Shown: positions 44,050 through 54,084 of the stretch, in pieces
How the letters are laid out: each line of letters starts with the position of its first letter
Position numbering within the stretch: the first letter of the stretch is position 1
Origin: Tubiluchus corallicola
Lineage: Eukaryota > Priapulida > Priapulimorpha > Priapulimorphida > Tubiluchidae
Assembly: GCA_030141605.1 (NCBI GenBank)
Contig: JAQGDQ010000830.1
Coordinates: forward strand, 26,779 to 90,778
Direction: 5' to 3'
DNA length: 64,000 nucleotides
Notes under the pieces: model-generated
What the model saw: the letters and a program-made list of their open reading frames with translations, nothing else
What the model was told of the DNA's origin: nothing
The model's database searches: none
Position numbers and translations under genes: made by a program

Positions 44050-45380
44050 CTTGTAATCTCTGTAATCGTTGAGTTCTTGAGGTTGTAGTAGCAGCAGCAG
44101 CAGTCTCTTTGAAAGCTGCTGAGAGTTCTTGAGGTAGTAGTAGTAGCAGCAGCAGTCTCTTTGAAAGCTGATAAGAGTTCTTGAGGTAGTAGTAGCAGCA
44201 GCAGTCTCTGTGAAAGTTGCTGAGAGTTCTTGAGGCAGTACTAGTAGCAGCAACAGTCGCTGTGAAAGTTATGAGAGTTCTTGAGGTAGTAGTAGCAGCA
44301 GCAGCAGTCGCTGTGAAAGTTGCTGAGAGTTCTTGAGGTAGTAGTAGCAGCAGCAGTCTCTGTGAAAGTTGCTGAGAGTTCTTGAGGTAGTACTAGTAGC
44401 AGCAGCAGTCTCTGTGAAAGTTGCTGAGAGTTCTTGAGGTAGTACTAGTAGCAGCAGTCTCTGTGAAAGTTGCTGAGAGTTCTTGAGGTAGTAGTAGTAG
44501 TAGCAGCAGTCTCTGTGAAAGTTGCTGAGAGTTCTTGAGGTAGTAGTAGCAGCAGTCTCTGTGAAAGTTGCTGAGAGTTCTTGAGGTAGTAGCAGTAGCA
44601 GCAGTCTCTGTGAAAGTTGCTGAGAGTTCTTGAGGTACTAGTAGCAGCAGCAGTCTCTGTGAAAGTTGCTGAGAGTTCTTGAGGTAGTAGTAGTAGCAGC
44701 GGTCTCTGTGAAAGTTGCTGAGAGTTTTTGAGGTAGTACTTGTAGCAGCAACAGTCGCTGTGAAAGTTGCTGAGAGTTCTTGAGGTAGTAGTGGCAGCAG
44801 CGGCAGTCTCTGTGAAAGTTGCTGAGAGTTCTTGAGGTAGTACTAGTAGTAGCAGCAGTCTCTGTGAAAGTTGCTGAGAGTTCTTGAGGTAGTAGTAGCA
44901 GCAGCAGTCTCTGTGAAAGTTGCTGAGAGTTCTTGAGGTAGTACTAGTAGTAGCAGCAGTCTCTGTGAAAGTTGCTGAGAGTTCTTGAGGTAGTAGTAGC
45001 AGCAGCAGTCTCTGTGAAAGTTGCTGAGAGTTCTTGAGGTAGTACTAGTAGCAGCAGCAGTCTCTGTGAAAGTTGCTGAGAGTTCTTGAGGTAGTACTAG
45101 TAGCAGCAGCAGTCTCTGTGAAAGTTGCTGAGAGTTCTTGAGGTAGTACTAGTAGTAGCAGCAGCAGTCTCTGTGAAAGTTGCTGAGAGTTCTTGAGGTA
45201 GTACTAGTAGTAGCAGCAGTCTCTGTGAAAGTTGCTGAGAGTTCTTGAGGTAGTACTAGTAGTAGCAGCAGTCTCTGTGAAAGTTGCTGAGAGTTCTTGA
45301 GGTAGTAGTAGCAGCAGCAGCAGTCTCTGTGAAAGTTGCTGAGAGTTCTTGAGGTAGTACTAGTAGTAGCAGCAGCAGGC
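44050..45380 (+). repeat. ~50-bp minisatellite containing a nested trinucleotide repeat
   Basis: About 26 units of GTTGCTGAGAGTTCTTGAGG + (TAG/TAC)n(CAG)n + TCTCTGTGAAA. The constant part is ~35 bp and the length differences come from the number of TAG and CAG triplets. About 23 units carry TGAGGTAG. Confidence 0.93.
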
Positions 45381-45609
45381 AATATTTTCTTTAAGAACGA
45401 CTTGTTTTTCTTTCTTTTTGTTGTTCTACTTTTTATTTTTTGTATTTATGGACGTTTATGTATTTTTACTTGTCAGCCTGAGAAGGGTGGTTGATCTTTA
45501 TCCCCACCCTTTTTCCTATGTTTATTTGTATTTTTTATATTTTATTGTTAAATTAATGTAAATCTATGGAGAACAATAAAAAATTACGTACTTGCTTCTG
45601 CAGGCCATG
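45381..45609. other. Intergenic, nothing recognised
   Basis: T-rich sequence with ACAATAAAAAATTACG near 45572, which may be a polyadenylation-like or retroelement tail on the plus strand. Confidence 0.3.
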
Positions 45610-45617
45610 CTAACAAG

Positions 45618-46057
45618 TAAGGGTCAGCATTCTCTACCAGAAAGCGAATTCGAATCGAACCGAATTTGTGACTTTCGAGTTCGAATCTAACCGAACTTCA
45701 GTGTTTCGAATTCGAACCGAATTCTAATTGAGATTAAACGATTTTCGAGCTAGTTTTCGAACCACTTGTAAAAATTAATCTTACAAAGATCATGCATATC
45801 ACTAGATTTTGTTCTGCAATAAAACGACTAGTAATTTGTTTAAAATTGTGCGCTGAAATAACAACTAAATTATGTTAATTGCATGATGTTTCAATCGTTT
45901 TAATGATCAGGAACATATGTGATTGAAGTGCTGAATTATTCGAATCTATAGTTTTGGATTCGAATCGAGTTCGAACTAAAAAAACCCGTTCGAATCGAAT
46001 TCGAGCGTTCGAATTCGATTCGAATGTTCGAACTCGAACGTTCGATGCTCACCCCTA
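45618..46057. mobile_element. hAT-type MITE with TTCGAA-rich ends and 8-bp TSD
   Basis: 440 bp. The ends are TAAGGGTCAGCAT on the left and, in reverse complement, TAGGGGTGAGCAT on the right (one gap and one mismatch). The identical 8-bp duplication CTAACAAG flanks it at 45610-45617 and 46058-46065. Both subterminal regions are filled with TTCGAATCGAA/GTTCGAA variants. There is no transposase. The 8-bp duplication indicates mobilisation by a hAT transposase. Confidence 0.9.
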
Positions 46058-46065
46058 CTAACAAG

Positions 46066-46747
46066 GCAAATATTGTCTTATTTAGTGTAATATGAACCTC
46101 GATGCTGACTATAGATCTGGAAATGCACTCTAACCGCGAAATTATCACTCGACCTCGATATATATTTGCGTGATGTAGCAGCTTGCAAAGATTTCGCTTC
46201 TTGCTTTCGTTCTATTGTAAAAACTAATTTGTGTTCGTTTAAACCGACGATTGTTTAGACTCAGTCTGATTTTAATTTAGTGTCCAAAATATGCACCTTC
46301 TTGGCTAGAAAAGTTAACAATTGTTCTTTATATTTGAATAATTAGCTTAGAAAGTTAATTAATGGCAACTGAACACAGCTATTACTTATGACAGAAACTA
46401 ACCACAGTTTGTGCGATGGCAGGCAGCTGTCTTTGCGCGTCAAGCAAGTCACGGAAAATGGACACTACGTCATATGACGTCAGAAACTAACACTGCAGTT
46501 TTTGATGAAGGTTATCATGCTACCGCTTTCTGTTTATCTGCCACGCGAATTTGACAAAAAGGCACCGCTGCCAATCTTAGTAGATTCACCGAGTCGCAAG
46601 TAACATTGAAAGTTTAACAAAATTTGAGTATCCGAGGTAATTTTTATTTAATCTAAGGTTTGATTTACAATAAGCTATTCCAGTTTTCAATATTTTAGAA
46701 CATTTTTTCTTCTGAACTCGTGAGCTTCTTTACTTGGCTATTTTCAT
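46066..46747. other. 3' flank of LRR gene 2
   Basis: No gene. On the minus strand AATAAA at 46648-46643 could be the polyadenylation signal of LRR gene 2, about 100 nt after its stop. Confidence 0.4.
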
Positions 46748-47080
46748 TTAAGCATCAGCTGGTTTATCATCAACTGGGTCAACATCGAGATGTGAAGCTT
46801 GTGGTTGTGCCGTAACTTCTTCTGTTCCATTCTGCTGTTCTCCAGTTGCATTATCATGTGATCTTTTTCGAACAACAATAAAACAGCATACAAGTGTAAT
46901 AATTATCAGTATTGTTGCAACGACTCCAGTTATAACCCCAATTTTCCAAACTGCCATATGCGTCTCAGGTGTTTCTGTTGCTGTTGTCTTTTCTGTCAAT
47001 GTTGTTGTTGTTGTCTTTTCTGTCAATGTTGTTGTTGTTGTCTTTTCTGTCAATGTTGTTGTTGTTGTCTTTTCTGTCAA

Positions 47081-47119
<39 letters not shown>

Positions 47120-47271
47120 CATCGTCGTAGGTGGTGAATCGCAATCAAAATCAGCAAGTGCAGCATGACGGATATTTGTGGGCCATGTACAGTCAACTAT
47201 GGTATCATCATTGTTCGTCCATGGCGGCATAACAATCCAGACCAAGTCGCAGTCACATCTCAGGTCGTTTG
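46748..47271 (-). CDS. LRR gene 2, terminal exon: LRR C-cap, Thr stalk, membrane anchor
   Basis: Acceptor CAACTTTTAG (AG at 47273-47272), exon 47271-46748, stop TAA. The exon starts with two bases completing a codon, then NDLRCDCDLVW...CTWP...DFDCDSPP, the same LRR C-terminal cap as LRR gene 1 exon 2 and at the same splice phase. A mucin-like stalk follows, with four T(5-6)LTEK repeats, then a transmembrane segment (IGVITGVVATILIIITLVCCFIVV), an RKR stop-transfer and a polar tail ending DDKPADA. The upstream exon with signal peptide and LRRs is not found to the end of the window, so this is either a gene with a very long intron or a duplicated terminal-exon fragment. Confidence 0.65.
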
Positions 47272-47273
47272 CT

Positions 47274-47700
47274 AAAAGTTGAAAGAAAAACGTTCAAAAA
47301 TCGAGGCTAAATTTACATTGTACTTTGTGAATCTACAATAAACTTTACCTACATAGCAACGAGTAGTATATAAAACAATTAGTAAAAAAGAATTTGAAAT
47401 AATTGCAAATAGAAACCATGCAATCATGACGCAATCACACAGATTGGCATTTTTCTCATTTTCAGAAATTAGTGTCAAATTTGATCGGCTAAATACGGAG
47501 ATTTAGCTTTTCATTTGGAAACAGAGTTGGAATGAGTGTATGAATGGAAACAAGCACTAATATTGATGGCATCGTGTTGGCATATGTTGAGAAAGTGATG
47601 AAATTGAATTGGGAAACTGCTTTTGGAACGGGAATGCCTTATAATCAAATACAAAGTGGAGTGTTAGCTACTTGGCTAATGTCATTTGTAGTTGTTTAGC
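47274..47700. other. Intron or flank upstream of LRR gene 2 exon
   Basis: AT-rich with no LRR-coding exon. Nothing recognised. Confidence 0.4.
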
Positions 47701-47714
47701 CAGTGTGTCAGTAT

Positions 47715-48298
47715 TATACCTGTAGGGTGGTTCATCAGAACAGGTTGAACAGCAAAGCCTGCAGGGTGGTTCATCAGGACAGGTTGAACAGCAAAGCCTG
47801 TAGGATGGTTCATCAGGACAGGTTGAACAGCAAAGCCTGCAGGGTGGTTCATCAGAACAGGTTGAACAGCAAAGCCTGTAGGATGGTTCATCAGGACAGG
47901 TTGAACAGCAAAGCCTGCAGTGTGGTTCATCAGAACAGGTTGAATAGCAAAACCTGTAGGATGGTTCATCAGAACAGGTTAAATAGCAAAGCCTGCAGGG
48001 TGGTTCATCAGAACAGGTTGAATAGCAAAGCCTGCAGGGTGGTTCATCAGAACAGGTTGAATAGCAAAACCTGTAGGATGGTTCATCAGAACAGGTTGAA
48101 TAGCAAAGCCTGTAGGATGGTTCATCAGGACAGGTTGAGCAGCAGTACCTGTAGGATGGTTCCTCAGGACAGGTTGAACAGCAAAGCCTGCAGGGTGGTT
48201 CATCAGAACAGGTTGAACAGCAAAGCCTGTAGGATGGTTCATCAGGACAGGTTGAACAGCAAAGCCTGCAGTGTGGTTCATCAGAACAGGTTGAATAG
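47715..48298 (+). repeat. 39-bp minisatellite
   Basis: About 15 units of GGTGGTTCATCAGAACAGG + TTGAACAGCAAAGCCTGCAG. The unit is a multiple of three, so frames stay open on both strands (13-residue periods VVHQNRLNSKACR and NHPTGFAVQPVLM). No start context, splice site or flanking coding sequence supports a gene. Confidence 0.93.
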
Positions 48299-48299
48299 A

Positions 48300-49044
48300 C
48301 TGAAGTAAATATAAATATAAATGTAATATTATCCAGAAATTACAAAAGAGATTCTTATGCAGCATATACACGTGCAAATTACATTACAGAGTAATTTTGA
48401 TGCCTACAGTTTGAGCCTAAAAGCATAGCTTGACAGGCCAAACTGTACGTGGAAATCTTAAAGAAGTGATTAATAATTGAGATAATGATAATATATACAT
48501 AAAAGTGGGAGGAGTGAATGAAAGATAAAATGGAGTGAGAACTAAAAAAAACTGTGATCATGATTATAAAGTGTTCAGTAACCTGTTGAGCATAGTCACG
48601 CTTTATTAAGATTACTGTGGAAAAAGAATGCAGGTGATTACCATTATCAAACTGTGTTACTCTCAATACTTTTGAAATATTTCTTTTCTGACGATAATTT
48701 TAAAAGTTGAAAGGGATTGACTAAAGTACTTTTTAGTAACAAAGTACCACTGTCGCAATTAACTAACTTGAAAAAACTGTCACTTTAGTGATTTTGTGTC
48801 CTTTATTTCAACGTCTGCATACTTATTTGACGACGTAATTGCATGCATTTGAGATTTGTGAGTGGCTAACACCCCCCCTCCTCTATTGGATGAATGTCCC
48901 GTTTTATAAGATTCTCCGTTATAAGAACATAGAGTGTGTCTGGAAATGCCGGATCAGATTAAACAGGCCCTGTCGTTTAGAGCTGTATACTGACTTGGAA
49001 AATCTCGAACTGTATTCAAAAGTTCAGCCGATTTTGGTATAGAA
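48300..49044. other. Intergenic, nothing recognised
   Basis: AT-rich. Frames at 48379-48666 (-) and 48839-49042 (+) have no recognisable features. Confidence 0.4.
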
Positions 49045-49049
49045 ATTGA

Positions 49050-49235
49050 TCTTCTAATAAAGCTCCATCCACAGTACTTAAGGATTACAGCCAAATATGA
49101 ATGAAACAGCAGAAGACTGCTAGATGATGACACCGATGATCTTTATTATTTTGTTTTTGGTAATTTATCTTCTAATAAAGCTCCATCCACAGTAATTAAG
49201 GATTACAGCCAAACATGAATGAAACAGCAGAAGAC
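49050..49235 (+). repeat. Tandem duplication, ~119-bp offset
   Basis: A ~66-bp segment starting CTTCTAATAAAGCTCCATCC at about 49050 recurs at about 49169 with only two or three differences, ending AACAGCAGAAGAC in both. Confidence 0.85.
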
Positions 49236-49620
49236 CAGGCGCATGCGTACATCTCAACATACTGCCAGTTACATCGGAAGCAAAGCCATTCTATAGGCTC
49301 AATACAGTGGCGTCTCTCTAAATCATCTGTCATGAATATCTCATCACATTTGTACAGACGGTTACGGCTAAGGCTCACTTAATGTCGATTATTTCTAACA
49401 TAGTGACAAACATATGTCATAGATGTAGCAACGCCGATGTTTAGGGCCAACTGAAAAATGCAAAGAATTCGCTTCGTGCATCCAAGGCGGGCTGACGAGC
49501 AAGGAGTCATTCTATAGGAGCTAGGTCATCAATAAGTTATAGTTTATTCAGAATTTCTGTCAGATTTTCAGATCCAGGGTATCAATTCCTTACTTTTTTG
49601 TCTTTTTATTATTACATTAT
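49236..49620. other. Intergenic, nothing recognised
   Basis: No coding or repeat structure was seen. Confidence 0.35.
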
Positions 49621-49624
49621 AATA

Positions 49625-50358
49625 CAATGTTGTTGTGTTGTGTTGTGTTGCATGTATTGCGTTGTATTGTGTTGCGTTACGTTTTGTGTTGTGTTGTGTT
49701 GTATTGTATTGCGTTGTATTGTGTTGAGTTACGTTTTGTGTTGTGTTGTGATGTGTTGTGTTGTATTGTGTTATGTCGTATTGTGTTGTGTTGTATTGTA
49801 TTGTGTTATATCGTATTGTGTTTCGTTTCGTTTTGTGTTGTGTTGTGTTGTATTGTGTTGCGTTGTATTGTGTTGCGTTACGTTTTGTGTTGTATTGTGT
49901 TGCGTTACGTTTTGTGTTGTGTTGTGTTGTATTGTATTGCGTTGTATTGTGTTGAGTTACGTTTTGTGTTGTGTTGTGATGTGTTGTGTTGTATTGTGTT
50001 ATATCGTATTGTGTTTCGTTTCGTTTTGTGTTGTGTTGTGTTGTATTGTGTTGCGTTGTATTGTGTTGCGTTACGTTTTGTGTTGTGTTTTGTGTTGTGT
50101 TGTATTACGTTGTATTGTGTTGTGTTGTGTTGTATTGTGTTATGTCGTATTGTGTTGTGCTGCGTTATCTTTTGTGTTGTATTACATTGTATTGTGTTGT
50201 GTTGTGTTTTGTGTTGTATTGCGTTGTATTGTGTTGCGCTGTGTTTTGTGTTGTGTTGTATTGTGTTATGTCGTATTGTGTTGTGTTGTATTGTATTGTA
50301 TTGTTTTATATTGTATTGTGTTTCGTTGTGTTTTGTGTTATATTGTGTTAAATTGCGT
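49625..50358 (+). repeat. G/T-only pentanucleotide array (TGTTG/TATTG)
   Basis: About 730 bp of TTGTG-type units with A and C variants (GTATT, GCGTT, GTTACG). Larger blocks such as GTTGAGTTACGTTTTGTG recur. The long Cys/Val/Leu frames are by-products of a 5-bp period and are present in all three plus frames. Confidence 0.95.
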
Positions 50359-50499
50359 GTTGCAGCAACAGAATTTACTCATTTGTGCAATTCTATGAAA
50401 AATACGGTATGATGAGTGTTTCACGTTTAAATATTGTCCGTCGGTAGTAAGAAAGTTTGGCATTCATTTACGAATTTTTGCACTTAAACATCTTGAAAA

Positions 50500-51590
50500 G
50501 CAAAGAGGTTTGTGGTGTACTAGAGGAAAGAACAAGTCACTCAGTGGGTTGGGTTCATCACTTAAACTGTTTGTAGTGTGCTAGAAAAAAGAACAAGTCA
50601 CTCAGTATGTTGGGTTCATTTTACTGTTATCACTTAAACTGTTTGTGGTGTGCTAGAGGAAAGAACAAGTCACTCAGTATGTTGGGTTTATTTTACTGTT
50701 ATCACTTAAACTGTTTGTGGTGTGCCAAAGGAAAGAACAAGTCACTCAGTATGTTGGGTTTATTTTACTGTTATCACTTAAATTGTTTGTGGTGTGCTAG
50801 AGGAAAGAACAAGTCACTCAGTATGTTGGGTTTATTTTACTGTTATCACTTAAACTGTTTGTGGTGTGCTAGAGGAAAGAACAAGTCACTCAGTATGTTG
50901 GGTTTATTTTACTGTTATCACTTAAACTGTTTGTGGTGTGCTAGAGGAAAGAACAAGTCACTCAGTATGTTGGGTTTATTTTACTGTTATCACTTAAATT
51001 GTTTGTGGTGTGCTAGAGGAAAGAACAAATCACTCAGTATGTTGGGTTTATTTACTGTTATCACTTAAACTGTTTGTGGTGTGCTAAAGGAAAGAACAAG
51101 TCACTCAGTATGTTGGGTTTATTTTACTGTTATCACTTAAACTGTTTGTGGTGTGCTAAAGGAAAGAACAAGTCACTCAGTATGTTGGGTTTATTTTACT
51201 GTTATCACTTAAACTGTTTGTGGTGTGCTAGAGGAAAGAACAAGTCACTCAGTATGTTGGGTTCATTTTACTGTTATCACTTAAACTGTTTGTGGTGTGC
51301 TAGAGGAAAGAACAAGTCACTCAGTATGTTGGGTTCATTTTACTGTTATCACTTAAACTGTTTGTGGTGTGCTAGAGGAAAGAACAAGTCACTCAGTATG
51401 TTGGGTTCATTTTACTGTTATCACTTAAACTGTTTGTGCTGTGCTAGAGGAAAGAACAAGTCACTCAGTATGTTGGGTTCATTTTACTGTTATCACTTAA
51501 ACGGTTTGTGGTGTGTTAGAGGAAAGAACAAGTTACTCAGTATGTTGGGTTCATTTTACTGTTATCATTTAAACTTGGAAAAATATAACT
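50500..51590 (+). repeat. 72-bp minisatellite
   Basis: About 15 units of GTATGTTGGGTTTATTTTAC...AAACTGTTTGTGGTGTGC...GAACAAGTCACTCA. The unit length is divisible by three, so a 24-residue period (MLGLFYCYHLNCLWCARGKN...) stays open for up to 172 codons. One unit has a 1-bp deletion near 51055, which shifts the frame, so coding is unlikely. The first units (50500-50600) are shorter. Confidence 0.93.
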
Positions 51591-51594
51591 AAGA

Positions 51595-52060
51595 AATTTG
51601 CAAAGAAACTGCCTATAAAACCTAAATCTAGAATATGCCACTTCTGAATAGAAATTTTCACGCGTAATGGTTGCCACCATTCACTTGAAAATTATAACGT
51701 AACTGGTAAACTTCGTGACTTTTCGTAACAGCGTCGTAGCTTTCCGTAAGCGCGTGCTGCTTAAACTAATTCAAACATCTACAGTTCGCGAAATGTTAAC
51801 AGGATGTACAGTTTTGAGTTAATAGATGTCATAGGGAAGAATAAATAAATAAATAATGACACTTTTTGACTTATTGAATGTCGCAAAGAAAAATAAATAT
51901 CGAAGATAAACATAAAAATTCTGCAAATTTTTGTTGGAATCTCGTTATTTACCTTTCAGTGAAAATCACTTGAAGCAATAAAGAAAGAAAAAATGACTTA
52001 CAAATGGCTAGAATAAATTTCTAACTTTGATATATTAATTATTAAATTATCCGGTTTGGC
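51595..52060. other. Intergenic, nothing recognised
   Basis: AT-rich with a short AAAT repeat at 51840-51856. Confidence 0.4.
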
Positions 52061-52061
52061 A

Positions 52062-52390
52062 AATAAATGTAACTACATCAAAATGGAATTTGTTGCCGAC
52101 AGGTTTCGAACAAACTGTTCATTGTCAAGGCATCTAGAACAAAGAAATTTACCAGAATTTAGAAACATCGAAACACAATTCAGTAGTTAGATAGCCAAAA
52201 GATATCATTTTATAGATAATTTAACATTTTACCTTACAGACTACATATTCTGAATTGTTAAATTGTCCATCTAACTACTGAATTGTATTTCGAAAGTATT
52301 TCTGAATTTCTTTGTTTTAGACGCCTTGATAACGAACAATTTTGTTCGAAAACGTGGGCAGTAAATTCCACTTTGATGTAAATAATTATT
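52062..52390. mobile_element. Foldback / long-TIR MITE
   Basis: Two arms of ~120 bp, 52072-52190 and 52269-52381, are inverted copies with about 80% identity: ACATCAAAATGGAATTTGTTG and TCGAACAAACTGTTCATTGT on the left face ACATCAAAGTGGAATTTACTG and TCGAACAAAATTGTTCGTTAT read in reverse on the right. An inner pair (GATAATTTAACA and TGTTAAATTGTC) extends the stem, leaving a loop of about 30 nt. There is no ORF. The ends and target duplication are not fixed. Confidence 0.75.
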
Positions 52391-52394
52391 ATCT

Positions 52395-53530
52395 CACAGT
52401 TTTAGACTTGACTTTGATCATTTTTCGAACATATTTTTTATTTGTTCATATTGTAAAAGACTAAGGTGAAAAGACTAAAAAGTAGTCGTAATCATGGCTT
52501 AGCTGTTGAGTACCAGAGAGGAGTGTTCATACTTTATCGTATTGAAATCAGATACGAATAAATCATAGAGTTTTCGATAGAGTTGGCTTCTACTTGCAAT
52601 ATACAAAGAGCAATGCAATATTTTACGTGAATATTTTAGCATGATGTCCACACAAATAACTTTTACTAAGAAAGCGCAAAATGTCCAAAAGAAAAATCCT
52701 GCATTACGTGGTGCGAAAAACCAGAAATAAATTTATTCAGTATAAAGACGTGATTCAACAACAAAGAGAAGCAAATAATAGAAAAATAATTAACATATTA
52801 ACAGGCGAAAATTACAGTAGCTAAGCAAAAATATGACGTATTTCCAATAATCGCCTAATCGATTTCTGATCTAAAGCAAAATTAGCAGATTATTGTATTA
52901 ATTTACAAGACAAACGTAATTTAGTCTAAATTAATTAACAAAACTTGCAATTTGATGATTAAATGGCATCCTGGATAGTAAAAAACAATAACTAATAGGA
53001 TCACTAGAACTACGGCAGGTAGAAAGGCTATAATGCGTGTATACGTGTAAGTATGAACAGGTAAAACAGGTCATGCAAGTCACGTGACTATACCTAAAGT
53101 TGGCTTCTGATTGGCTGTAATGAATGACAAAGTTCAAACAGGTTGAAACAAAAAAGATTTGAGAAACGTTACCTAGGTGCCGCCACATTTACTAACAATA
53201 TTTCCATCAGTGTCTTTACAACCAAAGCTATATAGTTGTATAAAAAAAGCTGCAAAAAATCAAGGTTTAATTTATTTTTAATTTAAAAGGCTTAATAATT
53301 TTCAAAGTTTAATTAGTAAAATTCACATTTATTTGTCGTAATCTTTACAAGAGTTGATTACCAGCAGGACGAAAATGCAGTTGTTAGAAAAATTATTTTA
53401 AGCATATTTTGAGTAAAAATTTAGAAAATTATTTTTAGCGTATTTATCTACGATGTTCTGGGGCTAAATAATCTTCTTTTTCTCCATTGTTATGCTGTCA
53501 TGTTAATAAAATTAAGGCAACCACAAAAGC
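52395..53530. other. Intergenic, nothing recognised
   Basis: AT-rich. The 85-codon minus-strand frame at 52931-53188 has no recognisable domain. Confidence 0.4.
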
Positions 53531-53533
53531 TAT

Positions 53534-53554
53534 GTCTGTCTGTCTGTCTGTCTT

Positions 53555-53636
<82 letters not shown>

Positions 53637-53637
53637 C
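53534..53637 (+). repeat. (CTGT)n microsatellite
   Basis: About 26 tetranucleotide units with one CTTT variant. Confidence 0.97.
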
Positions 53638-53639
53638 GT

Positions 53640-54080
53640 TGTTTTTCATTTTGGCTTTATGAAAAAATAACTCCGTACAGTCACCCAGAGAGAATAAATA
53701 CGTAATGCGATAGGGAAGGATGTTTACCTAATTCTTTCTACAATTATCTTAAATTAGAAAGATATCCAGTAATGAACAAAAGTAAATTTAATCTTAAGGT
53801 AAACAAAAACAAATTAAGCCTTGAGAAGATGTAAACAAACAAAATAACACCATCACCCTCGATTACAAGGACCAGAGTTCAACTCCCTCGCTGTGTTTAC
53901 CTTTCACGTTTTTTTTGCATAGATTATCAGTGAGTGTTTAATATAATGTGATGACTTAGTTTACCTATAAATGTAACATATGACTAGTTCGTATCTTATT
54001 ATTGTACACTTAAATGTTTTAATATAGTTCTACAGGGGACCATATGAATTCACAAAATCTTACATCAGATCCAAACTTTG
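53640..54080. other. Intergenic, nothing recognised
   Basis: Plain AT-rich sequence between two repeats. Confidence 0.4.
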
Positions 54081-54084
54081 ACCT

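Noticed and set aside
44050-45380. let-7 gene cluster suggested by repeated TGAGGTAGTAG
   Set aside because: No unit has the full mature let-7 sequence or a matching hairpin arm; only the seed region is shared.
49598-50412. Long Cys/Val/Leu-rich frames of up to 266 codons
   Set aside because: They are open in all three plus frames and come entirely from a TGTTG-type array.
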